Assembly: GCF_013366925.1 (NCBI RefSeq)
Contig: NZ_JAALDK010000001.1
Location: 1,991,089-2,055,088, forward strand
Source: Paraburkholderia youngii
GTDB lineage: Bacteria > Pseudomonadota > Gammaproteobacteria > Burkholderiales > Burkholderiaceae
Reading direction: 5' to 3'
DNA: 64,000 bases
Shown here: piece by piece, positions 9,227 to 17,002 of the stretch
Numbering within the stretch: position 1 is the first letter of the stretch
Layout: each line of letters opens with the position of its first letter
Program-made: the position numbers and the translations under genes
Notes under the pieces: model-generated
Databases searched by the model: none
What the model was told of the DNA's origin: nothing
Seen by the model: the letters and a program-made list of their open reading frames with translations, nothing else

Positions 9227-9958
9227 ATGAACGAATACTGCATGTTCAAGGGAAAACTGCTGCGCGCGGCGCCTTTCAAAGATTCGTATGTGGGCAGTCC
9301 GCACTATGTGATTACGGTTACTGGCAACGACAACACGCCATTCAATATCGTCGTCAATTCGGCGTCGACGCAACCGGGCGCAAGCGGTAACGACGACGTG
9401 TACTTCTATGCCGATCTGAACTTCGCCGATCCGCTCACCGCGAAACTGCAGGCCCTGAACCTCGGCCTCTACACCAGCGGCTTTCCGCGGCTCGACTACT
9501 TCCAGGACAGCAGCCTGCTCGACATTCACCGCATGCGGCCGGTCCCCTACGAGGATCAAAACGGCAATCGCGCCGACGTCAATGACATCATCGACGAAAT
9601 CCTGACCATCGACGAAAGCAAGCCGTCGCAAAGCCTGCCCTACGACAACGGCAGCGGTCAGTTGCAAAACCGCGATTTCTGGACCCCGACGACCGCAGAC
9701 ATCGTCGTCTATGGGTTCGGCTTTCTGTTTCTGCCGAAGAAGGACGGTCTTCACGAAACCCACATGAATCAGGGCAATCCGCGCGGGCCGCACTACAACG
9801 AAAACGGTGCGTTCCAGGACGGCGCGGTGATCGTGCAGCGCGCCGATGGATTTGCCGCGATGTTTACCGCGTTTCAGACGCAATATTTGCCGACCGATGC
9901 AGCCGGCGATCCGGCCGCGAATGCGGTGGCATTGCCTGTTTATATTCAACGAGGTTGA
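9227..9958 (+). CDS. yukJ: YukJ-like protein (DUF2278)
   Basis: A 243-residue soluble protein with no signal peptide or membrane segment. The opening LLRAAPFKDSYVGSPHYVI, the central YFYADLNFADPLTAKL and the histidine/asparagine-rich end with IVVYGFGFLFLP, then HMNQGNPRG and GAFQDGAVIVQ, are typical of the YukJ/DUF2278 family. In Bacillus the gene name comes from its position by the yuk type VII secretion genes; no secretion gene is present here, so the family function remains unknown. ATG at 9227 is used because residues encoded upstream look random. Converges with an MFS gene. Confidence 0.8.
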   Translation: MNEYCMFKGKLLRAAPFKDSYVGSPHYVITVTGNDNTPFNIVVNSASTQPGASGNDDVYFYADLNFADPLTAKLQALNLGLYTSGFPRLDYFQDSSLLDIHRMRPVPYEDQNGNRADVNDIIDEILTIDESKPSQSLPYDNGSGQLQNRDFWTPTTADIVVYGFGFLFLPKKDGLHETHMNQGNPRGPHYNENGAFQDGAVIVQRADGFAAMFTAFQTQYLPTDAAGDPAANAVALPVYIQRG

Positions 9959-10006
9959 TGGCGTCGGTACGTGCGCCGGGGCATCGCGACGGCCCCTTCG
10001 CATCGG

Positions 10007-11431
10007 TCAGCGCACGCTTGCGGCGCCTCGTCGCGGAATGTGCCGCCGCACCACCGCCAGCGCGATCAGCACGATGACCATCGCGATACCGAGCATCAGC
10101 AGATAGCCCAAGGCGCCGCCGGCCGTGATCACCGCGGCGCCCGCGAACGCGCTCAGAATCGCGCCGACGCGGCCGACCGCGAGTGCCGACGCGGTGCCAG
10201 TGGCCCGCACGCCGGTCGGATAGACGTAGGCGCACAGCGCGTACATCGTCGATTGCACCGCATTGACGAACAGCCCATGCAAGCCGAGGCCGACGATCAT
10301 CAACGCCGTATGCTGTGTCGCGCTGACGCCGAGCAGCATCCATGCGCTCGCGACGCCGCCCGCGCAGCACAGCAGCAGCGGCCAGCGCGAGCCGTAGCGC
10401 CCGATCGCCAGCGCGCACAGCACCGCGCCGATTACGCCGCCAAGGTTGTACGCGCTCAGGCCATAGCCCGCGAGCGACACGCTCAAACCCTCGCTCGTCA
10501 GCATCGACGGCAGCCAGCTGAATGCCGCGTACACCGCGAGCAGGCACATGAAGAACGCGCCCCAGATCGCGACGGTGTCGCGCGACCGGCCATCGCGAAA
10601 CAGCGCGGTGAAGCCGACGTGTTTCTCGGCGCTTTGTTCGCGCACGTCGGTAAAGCTCGCATCGGCCGACACGTCGCGGGCCATGCGCCGCAGCAGCTTC
10701 GCGAGTTCTGGCCAGCGATGCGGACGGCGCGCCATAAACCGCGGCGATTCCGGCAGCGCGGCGACGAGGACGATGCCGAGCACGAGCGGCAGCACCCCAC
10801 CCGCGACGAACAGACCGCGCCAGCCATAAATCGGCAATACCTGCCCGGCGAACAGTCCCGCGACCATGCCACCGAGCGGCACGCACAGAATGGTCGCCGT
10901 CACCGCGAAGGTACGAAAACGCGCGGGCGTGAACTCGGCGGTCAGCGTCGTCGACGTCGGCAGCGCGCCGCCGATGCCGAGCCCCGCGATAAAACGCAGC
11001 GCCGCGATGGCCGCGACGTTCGGCGCCAGACTGATCGCGCAGGTCGCGAGACCGAACACGAACACGCTGCCGATCACGGCCCAGCGGCGGCCGAAGCGAT
11101 CGGCGAACAGCCCCGCGAACGCACTTCCGATGCCCATGCCGATCAGCCCCGACGCGACCACCGGCGCAAACGCATTGCGCGTGATGCCCCACTCCTTGAT
11201 CAGCATCGGAATCGCAAAGCCGATTAGCTGGCTGTCGAAACCATCGACGACGATCGACAGCGCCGCGAGCACCACCGCGATTTTCTGCAGCAACGTATAG
11301 GGGCCGTCGTCGAGCGCATGACCGATGTCGACCGTGTCGCCGCCGCGCGCAATGCCGGCGAGCGCCGCGTCGTCGCGCGCGGTCGAGGTCGAGGGCGCGG
11401 CCGAAGCGGGAGGAACGTAGTTCATCGACAT
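10007..11431 (-). CDS. MFS transporter, aromatic acid:H+ symporter (AAHS) type
   Basis: A 474-residue 12-TM transporter. The long cytoplasmic N-terminus ending in DIGHALDDGPYTLLQK followed by IVVDGFDSQLIGFAIPML is the AAHS signature (DGxD in TM1), and LFADRFGRRWAVIGS is the loop 2-3 motif. AAHS members such as BenK, PcaK and VanK import benzoate, protocatechuate or vanillate. It is the last gene of a three-gene cluster with an aldehyde dehydrogenase and benzoylformate decarboxylase, so phenylglyoxylate, mandelate or a related aromatic acid is the likely cargo. ACGGAGAC precedes the ATG at 11431. Confidence 0.88.
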   Translation of the reverse strand: MSMNYVPPASAAPSTSTARDDAALAGIARGGDTVDIGHALDDGPYTLLQKIAVVLAALSIVVDGFDSQLIGFAIPMLIKEWGITRNAFAPVVASGLIGMGIGSAFAGLFADRFGRRWAVIGSVFVFGLATCAISLAPNVAAIAALRFIAGLGIGGALPTSTTLTAEFTPARFRTFAVTATILCVPLGGMVAGLFAGQVLPIYGWRGLFVAGGVLPLVLGIVLVAALPESPRFMARRPHRWPELAKLLRRMARDVSADASFTDVREQSAEKHVGFTALFRDGRSRDTVAIWGAFFMCLLAVYAAFSWLPSMLTSEGLSVSLAGYGLSAYNLGGVIGAVLCALAIGRYGSRWPLLLCCAGGVASAWMLLGVSATQHTALMIVGLGLHGLFVNAVQSTMYALCAYVYPTGVRATGTASALAVGRVGAILSAFAGAAVITAGGALGYLLMLGIAMVIVLIALAVVRRHIPRRGAASVR

Positions 11432-11483
11432 GTCTCCGTTGTTTGCGCTGCGCGCGCGTTGTTCGATTTTTTGGTGTCGGCAA

Positions 11484-12935
11484 TTAGAACGGATAGTGAC
11501 GCGGCGTGGTTTGCAGCGTGACCCAGCGCAGATCGGTGAATTCCGCGATCCCCGCCTTGCCGCCGAAGCGGCCGAAGCCACTCGCCTTCACGCCGCCGAA
11601 CGGCATCTGCGCTTCGTCGTGCACGGTCGGACCGTTCACGTGACAAATGCCCGACTCGATGCGCTTCGCGACGTTCAGCGCACGCGCCGTGTCGCGGCTG
11701 AATACTGCCGCCGACAGGCCGTATTCGTTGTCGTTCGCGCACGCTATCGCGGCTTCTTCGCCGCGCACGCGCACGATCGGCTTGACCGGCCCGAACGATT
11801 CGTCGTGATAGATGCGCATGTCCGGCGTCACGCGATCGAGCAGCGTCGCGGGCATCAATGTGGTTTCGCTCTTGCCGCCGCACACGAGCGTCGCGCCTTT
11901 GGCGAGCGCGTCGTCGATCAGCGCGTTGCAGCGCTCGACGGTGCTCATATCGACCACCAAGCCGAGCACGACCGGCCCATTGCGCGGGTCGCCGAGCGGC
12001 AACGCGCGCGCACGCGCGGCGAGCCGCTCGACGAACGCATCGGCGATGCTGTCGTCGACGATGATCCGCTCGGTCGACATGCAGATTTGCCCGGAATTGG
12101 CGAACGCGCCGAACACGGCCGCATCGACGGCGGCGCCGATATCGGCGTCATCGAGCACGACGAGCGGCGCTTTGCCGCCGAGTTCGAGCACCGAGGGCTT
12201 CAGATTGCGCGCGCAGATTTCGGCGATAAGACGCCCCACGCGCGTCGAGCCCGTGAAGTTGACGCGCCGCACGGCGGGGTGTTCGATCATCGCGTCGACG
12301 ATGCGTGCGGCGTCGGCCGGCGCATTGGTCACGAAGTTCACCGTGCCGCGCGGCAGACCCGCCTGCTGCATCGCCTCGATGATCAGACCATGTGTGGCCG
12401 GGCAGATCTCCGAGCCCTTCAGCACGACCGTGTTGCCGCATGCGAGCGGCAACGCGATCGCGCGCACCGCGAGAATCACCGGCGCGTTCCACGGCGCGAT
12501 GCCGAGCACGACGCCCGCGGGCTGACGCACGCCCATCGCGAGACTGCCGGGCACGTCAGACGGAATCAGTTCGCCGGCGATCTGCGTGGTCAGCGCGGCC
12601 GCTTCGATCAGCCCGGCCGCCGCGAGATGGACGTTGAAGCCGGCCCAGATGCCCGACGCGCCGGTCTCGGCGGCCATTGCGGCGGCGAACGCGTCGGCCT
12701 TCGCTTCGAGCGCGTGCGCGGCCTTCGTCAGCAGCGCGCGGCGCTCGCTCGGCCCGAGCGCGGACCACACCGGAAAGGCGGCCGCGGCGGCATCGACGGC
12801 GGCGATGGCATCTTCGACGGTCGCGGCCGGCGCGCGCGACGCGACTTCGCCGTCGAGCGGATTGCGGCGCTCGAAGGTCGCGCCGTTGCGCGCCTGTGCC
12901 TGTTCGCCGCCGATCAGCATCGATACGTTCTTCAT
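11484..12935 (-). CDS. NAD(P)-dependent (benz)aldehyde dehydrogenase
   Basis: A 483-residue aldehyde dehydrogenase superfamily enzyme. Key residues are visible: Asn150 in APWNAP, general base Glu251 in LELGGKAP, nucleophile Cys285 in NSGQICMSTERI, and the NFTGSTRVGR cofactor loop. The ICMSTERIIV block resembles vanillin/salicylaldehyde/benzaldehyde dehydrogenases. It lies 37 bases downstream of benzoylformate decarboxylase, whose product is benzaldehyde, so oxidation of benzaldehyde to benzoate is the natural inference. It is not the class 3 type used in the classic Pseudomonas mandelate operon. Confidence 0.88.
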   Translation of the reverse strand: MKNVSMLIGGEQAQARNGATFERRNPLDGEVASRAPAATVEDAIAAVDAAAAAFPVWSALGPSERRALLTKAAHALEAKADAFAAAMAAETGASGIWAGFNVHLAAAGLIEAAALTTQIAGELIPSDVPGSLAMGVRQPAGVVLGIAPWNAPVILAVRAIALPLACGNTVVLKGSEICPATHGLIIEAMQQAGLPRGTVNFVTNAPADAARIVDAMIEHPAVRRVNFTGSTRVGRLIAEICARNLKPSVLELGGKAPLVVLDDADIGAAVDAAVFGAFANSGQICMSTERIIVDDSIADAFVERLAARARALPLGDPRNGPVVLGLVVDMSTVERCNALIDDALAKGATLVCGGKSETTLMPATLLDRVTPDMRIYHDESFGPVKPIVRVRGEEAAIACANDNEYGLSAAVFSRDTARALNVAKRIESGICHVNGPTVHDEAQMPFGGVKASGFGRFGGKAGIAEFTDLRWVTLQTTPRHYPF

Positions 12936-12972
12936 CGTAGGACTCTCTTCTTTTCGTGAATGGGAAGCGCCG

Positions 12973-14616
12973 TTACGCGACGATCATCTCGACGAGCGTG
13001 GGACCGCCTTTCCCGTCAGCGTCGGTCAGCGCGCGACGCAACACGCCGGCAAGTTCAGCGGCCTCGCTGACGCGCACGCCAGGGCAACCCATGCCCGCCG
13101 CGATCGTCACGAAGTCGAGCCCCGGCAAATCCGTGCCCTGCACGGTCTCGTTCGGCGCGAAACCGAACACCGGCGCGAAATCCTGCAGCGCCGCGTAGCG
13201 CGTGTTGTTCAGGATCACGTACGTGATCGGCAACTGCATCTGCACCGCGCTCCAGATCGCCTGGATCGAGTACATGCTCGAACCGTCGCCGATCAGCGCG
13301 ATAACGCGCTCGCCGGGCCGCGCGAGCGCGACGCCGACCGCGGCCGGCATGCCGTAGCCGAGGCCACCGCTGTCCATCGTCATGAAAGTGCCGGGGCGCG
13401 CGATCGGCAGATAGGTCTGCATGATCGGCCGCGAACTCGGCGCTTCCTCGACGACGATGCCATCGGTATCGCGCACTTCCGCGAGTGTCTGCAACGCGAA
13501 GGCGACCGACATCCGCTCGCCTCGTCTGGGCGGCAGCGCGCGCGGCGCCGCCGCGCGCGGCGCGGGCAACTCGCGCGCTTTGGGCGCGGCGCGCGCGAGC
13601 AGGTCCTGCACACCGAGCCGCATATTGCCGACCGCGGCGATGCCTTGCGGCGTCCATGCCGCGACGCCCGGATCGTCGATCAACTGACACAGCCGCGCGC
13701 CCGGCGGCACATGCGGACCGCTGCCTTCGACGTGATACGTGAACGCGGGCGCGCCGATCACGAAGATCGCGTCGTGCGCGCCGAGCAGCTCGACGATGCG
13801 CTCGCGCATCGCCGGCAAAAAGCCCGCGAACAGCCGGTGCGTTTCGGGGAAGCTGCAACGCCCGGTCATCGGCGCGACGTAGACGCGCGCCGCATGCCGC
13901 TCCGCGAGCCGTACCACGTCTGTCGCCGCATTCGCGCGATCGACCGCGCCGCCCACCACGAATGCGGGCCGCTCGCACGCGTCTAGCACGGCGCCGATGC
14001 GCGCCAGCATCGCCGGATCGGGACGCATGATGTGCGCGACCTCGCGGTCGGCCACCCGCTCGGCCGGCTGATCCCAATCGTCGGCGGGGATCGATACGAA
14101 CACCGGGCCGCGCGGCTCCTGCATCGCGATCGCGTACGCACGCGCGATCGCGAGCGGCACGTCCTGCGCGCGGGCCGGCTCGATGCTCCATTTCACGTAG
14201 GGCTTTGGCAATTCGGTCGCCTGGGTCGCGGCAAGGAACGGGTCGAACGGCAGGATCGAGCGGGCCTGCTGACCCGCGGTGACGACGAGCGGCGTGCGGT
14301 TGCGAAACGCGGTGAAGATATTGCCCATCGCGTTGCCGACGCCCGCCGCCGAATGCAGGTTCACGAGCGCCGCGTTGCCGGTGGCCTGCGCGTAGCCGTC
14401 GGCCATGCCGACCACGACCGCTTCCTGAAGACCGAGCACGTAGCGGAAATCCGCGGGGAAATCGCGGAACATCGGCAGTTCGGTCGAGCCGGGGTTCGCG
14501 AAGATCGACGTCATGCCGACGCGGCGCGCAAAGTCGATGACCGCATCGCGAACGGTCCATTGGGTGCCCTGCTCTTTCGTGTGGGCTGGCTTGTGCTGCG
14601 GCGCGCTGCCTGTCAT
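12973..14616 (-). CDS. mdlC: benzoylformate decarboxylase
   Basis: A 547-residue thiamine-diphosphate enzyme converting phenylglyoxylate to benzaldehyde and CO2. The catalytic residues known for Pseudomonas putida BFD line up with the same spacing: Ser44 in NPGSTELP (BFD Ser26), Glu65 in GLQEAV (Glu47), His88 in LHSAAG (His70) and His295 in FTYHVEG (His281). The ThDP/Mg motif is GDGSSMYSIQAIW ... LNNTRY near residues 460-495. The N-terminus is about 18 residues longer than BFD. It begins the cluster with aldehyde dehydrogenase and AAHS transporter and is divergent from a LysR gene 104 bases away. Other 2-oxo acid substrates are possible. Confidence 0.9.
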   Translation of the reverse strand: MTGSAPQHKPAHTKEQGTQWTVRDAVIDFARRVGMTSIFANPGSTELPMFRDFPADFRYVLGLQEAVVVGMADGYAQATGNAALVNLHSAAGVGNAMGNIFTAFRNRTPLVVTAGQQARSILPFDPFLAATQATELPKPYVKWSIEPARAQDVPLAIARAYAIAMQEPRGPVFVSIPADDWDQPAERVADREVAHIMRPDPAMLARIGAVLDACERPAFVVGGAVDRANAATDVVRLAERHAARVYVAPMTGRCSFPETHRLFAGFLPAMRERIVELLGAHDAIFVIGAPAFTYHVEGSGPHVPPGARLCQLIDDPGVAAWTPQGIAAVGNMRLGVQDLLARAAPKARELPAPRAAAPRALPPRRGERMSVAFALQTLAEVRDTDGIVVEEAPSSRPIMQTYLPIARPGTFMTMDSGGLGYGMPAAVGVALARPGERVIALIGDGSSMYSIQAIWSAVQMQLPITYVILNNTRYAALQDFAPVFGFAPNETVQGTDLPGLDFVTIAAGMGCPGVRVSEAAELAGVLRRALTDADGKGGPTLVEMIVA

Positions 14617-14700
14617 GCGAGGCCTCCTGTGTGATGAGCGCGAAAAATCGACAGGCCATTATCACGGCCGCCGGGGTAACCGAAAATTGCCTAATTCGCT

Positions 14701-14717
14701 AAAAGGCATTACCTTTT
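14701..14717. promoter_or_regulatory. inverted repeat abutting the LysR start codon
   Basis: AAAAGG, CATTA, CCTTTT: a perfect 6-bp inverted repeat (8 bp with one mismatch) that ends three bases before the LysR ATG, in the region between LysR and mdlC. No ribosome site is visible between it and the ATG. Likely an autoregulatory LysR site, and it suggests a leaderless or weakly translated message. Confidence 0.4.
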
Positions 14718-14720
14718 GGC

Positions 14721-15638
14721 ATGACTTACAACCTTCAACAACTGCAGGCATTCGCGGTGATCGTCGAGAGCGGCAGCCTCGGACGCGCCGCCGAAGCACT
14801 GCACATCACTCAGCCGGCGCTTAGCCGGACCATCCGCCGTCTCGAGGAACAGGTCGGCGCGCCGTTGTTCGAGCGGCACTCGCGCGGCATGCATCTGACC
14901 GCGGTCGGCGAAGCACTGCTGCCGCACGCGATCCTGTTGCAACGCGAAGCCGAACAGGCGCGCGAGGAAATCGACGCGATGCGCGGCCTCGCACGCGGCA
15001 CGATCCGGGTCGGCGCGGTGGGCAGCATCGCGAGCCTGTTGTTGCCGCTCGCGGTCAGCGGCGTGTTGACGAAGTGGCCGAACCTGCGCGTGGAGATCAT
15101 CGAGGGCGTGTGGGACCGGCTCGCCGATGCGCTCGTCAAACGTCAGATCGATCTCGCGCTCAGCATGGCCGTGCCCGATACCGACGAGATCACCGCGATC
15201 GCCGATTGCCGCTGGGAAGACGCGAGCTACGTGGTCGCCGCGCTCGATCATCCGCTGCGCAGCAAGTCCGGCCTCACGCTCGCCGACACGCTGGGCGAGC
15301 GCTGGGCGATTCCGCCGCGCGGCACCGGGCCGTTCGAGCACATGCAGAGCGTGTTTGCGGAGCGCGGGCTGGGACTGCCGAATGTCGTCGTCGAAACGCG
15401 CTCGGTCACGGCGCTGAAGAGTCTGGTCGCGCGTTCGGGCTTTCTGAGCTGGATGGCGTCGACGATGTACGTGACCGAGAGCAAGGCCGGCGTCTTCGAT
15501 ACGCTCGGCGTGCCGGGCGTGGTCGGGCGGCGCACGTTGACCGCGTTCCGGCGGCGCCAGGGCATCCTGCCGAGTCCGGCGGTCAAGCTGCTGGAGCAGT
15601 TGCGGCAGTTGACGTCGGAGGGAATCAACACGGGCTGA
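14721..15638 (+). CDS. LysR-family regulator of the phenylglyoxylate cluster
   Basis: A 305-residue LysR-type regulator. Winged HTH at residues 1-60 (LQAFAVIVESGSLGRAAEAL ... QPALSRTIRRLEEQ, then FERHSRGMHLT); effector-binding domain from about residue 90 to 295. It is divergent from mdlC, the usual LysR layout, so it most likely activates the decarboxylase-dehydrogenase-transporter cluster in response to an aromatic acid. The remainder of its C-terminus is normal in length. Confidence 0.88.
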   Translation: MTYNLQQLQAFAVIVESGSLGRAAEALHITQPALSRTIRRLEEQVGAPLFERHSRGMHLTAVGEALLPHAILLQREAEQAREEIDAMRGLARGTIRVGAVGSIASLLLPLAVSGVLTKWPNLRVEIIEGVWDRLADALVKRQIDLALSMAVPDTDEITAIADCRWEDASYVVAALDHPLRSKSGLTLADTLGERWAIPPRGTGPFEHMQSVFAERGLGLPNVVVETRSVTALKSLVARSGFLSWMASTMYVTESKAGVFDTLGVPGVVGRRTLTAFRRRQGILPSPAVKLLEQLRQLTSEGINTG

Positions 15639-15663
15639 GCGCTTCCGGCACGCGCCACCGATC

Positions 15664-15828
15664 GTGCATCAGTTCAACGGCAACCCGGCGATTCTCGGCG
15701 TGATCGGCGTGATCGGCGCGATCGGCGTGATCGGCGCGATCGTCGCGATCAAGCCGCAATGGCCGACCGCTTTACTATTGCCGATCGTCAACACCATACT
15801 GTTGTACCTGTTCGTATTGCGCTTCTGA
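15664..15828 (+). pseudogene. remnant of the C-terminal end of a DUF979 membrane protein
   Basis: A 54-codon frame beginning GTG at 15664. The opening FNGNPAILGVIG and the end KPQWPTALLLPIVNTILLYL match, from memory, the last transmembrane part of DUF979 permeases, but the segment normally between them is missing and replaced by a short Val/Ile-Gly/Ala repeat encoded by tandem 9-base units (ATCGGCGTG/ATCGGCGCG). No ribosome site precedes the GTG. DUF979 (with DUF969) is commonly the upstream partner of DUF2891, and the intact DUF2891 gene starts ten bases later. Best read as a decayed 3' end; a tiny two-helix membrane protein is the alternative. Confidence 0.55.
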
Positions 15829-15838
15829 GGAGCCGCCG

Positions 15839-16849
15839 ATGACCATCCAGTTCACCCGCGAATTCGCGTCGAAATTCGCCAATGTCGCGCTCGCTCACCT
15901 CACGCGCGAATACCCGAACAAGCTCACGCACTCGCTCGCAGGGCCGCAGGACGTGCAGGGTCCGCGCGCCCTGCATCCGATCTTCTACGGCAGCTACGAC
16001 TGGCATTCGTGTGTGCACGGCTACTGGTTGATCCTGCATCTGCTCGAACGCTTCCCCGATCTGCCCGAGGCCGCGCGCATCGTCGCGGTGGTCGACGAGC
16101 ATTTCACCGAGGCGAACGTCGCCGGCGAACTCGCGTATCTGGACCTGCCGCACAACCGCGGCTTCGAGAGGCCGTATGGCTGGGCATGGCTGCTCGCGCT
16201 CAGCACGCAGTTGCAGTCGATGAAAATCTCCGAAGCCGCGCGCTGGTCGAAGACGTTCGCGCCGCTCACCGAGACGTTCGTCGAACGTTTTGAGGAGTTC
16301 CTGCCGAAAGCGACCTATCCGCTGCGCGTCGGCACGCACTTCAACATGGCGTTCGCACTCGCACTGACACTCGACTTCGCGCGGCATACCTCGCGCGAAT
16401 CGCTCGAAGCGCTGATCGTCAGCACCGCGGAGCGCTGGTATCTGGACGACGTCGCGTGTCAGGCGTGGGAGCCGGCCGGCGACGAGTTCCTGTCGCCGTC
16501 GCTGATGGAAGCGGAGTTGATGCGGCGCGTGTTGCCGTCCGCGCAGTTCGCCGACTGGTTCGGACGATTCCTGCCGGACCTCGGCGCGAAAAAGCCGGCG
16601 ACGCTGTTCGAACCCGTCACCGTCACCGATCGCAGCGACGGCAAGATTGCGCATCTGGACGGCCTCAATCTGAGCCGCGCGTGGTGCCAGCGTGCGCTCG
16701 CGCGTGCGCTGCCCGCCGGCGACGTGCGGCGCACCCTGTTGTTCGATGCGGCCGAGCGTCATCTGCGCTGCGCGCTGCCGCATGTGGCGGGCGACTACAT
16801 GGGCGAGCACTGGCTCGCCACGTTCGCGACACTCGCGCTCGAAGCCTGA
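15839..16849 (+). CDS. DUF2891 protein
   Basis: A 336-residue soluble, helix-rich protein of the DUF2891 family. Blocks seen: HPIFYGSYDWHSCVHGYW near residue 45, FERPYGWAWLLAL near 115, and GGGxH-like GDYMGEHWLATFA near the C-terminus, with conserved Trp and His suggestive of an alpha/alpha-barrel enzyme. Function is not established. GAGGAG at 15826-15831 overlaps the stop of the preceding remnant. Often neighbour to DUF969/DUF979 permease genes, which suggests processing of an imported compound. Confidence 0.85.
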   Translation: MTIQFTREFASKFANVALAHLTREYPNKLTHSLAGPQDVQGPRALHPIFYGSYDWHSCVHGYWLILHLLERFPDLPEAARIVAVVDEHFTEANVAGELAYLDLPHNRGFERPYGWAWLLALSTQLQSMKISEAARWSKTFAPLTETFVERFEEFLPKATYPLRVGTHFNMAFALALTLDFARHTSRESLEALIVSTAERWYLDDVACQAWEPAGDEFLSPSLMEAELMRRVLPSAQFADWFGRFLPDLGAKKPATLFEPVTVTDRSDGKIAHLDGLNLSRAWCQRALARALPAGDVRRTLLFDAAERHLRCALPHVAGDYMGEHWLATFATLALEA

Positions 16850-16901
16850 GCGACCGGAAGCGAACTGAACCGGCTTTAAAGAAATAAAGCCGTGCTGCTT
16901 G

Positions 16902-16932
16902 GGGCGCTTCAATGCGAAGCGCCCTTTTCTTT
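16902..16932 (+). terminator. rho-independent terminator after the DUF2891 gene
   Basis: GGGCGCTTC, loop AATGC, GAAGCGCCC, then TTTTCTTT. A perfect 9-bp stem and U-tract 50 bases after the stop codon. Confidence 0.88.
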
Positions 16933-17002
16933 GCCCGCTCAAAGTCGTTGCCCGCGGCGGTAAAATCTCGCAAGGCGATTGCGCCGCTTAAAAGGTGGAA
17001 GT

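Noticed and set aside
9227..9958. Type VII secretion island suggested by the yukJ name
   Set aside because: No EssC, EsxA or other secretion gene nearby; the name comes from gene order in Bacillus only.
10007..15638. Full mandelate operon
   Set aside because: No mandelate racemase or dehydrogenase is present; only the steps from phenylglyoxylate onward.
15696..15755. Tandem 9-base repeats considered as a CRISPR or VNTR
   Set aside because: Units are contiguous with no spacers and encode an Ile/Val-Gly membrane stretch; treated as part of the DUF979 remnant.
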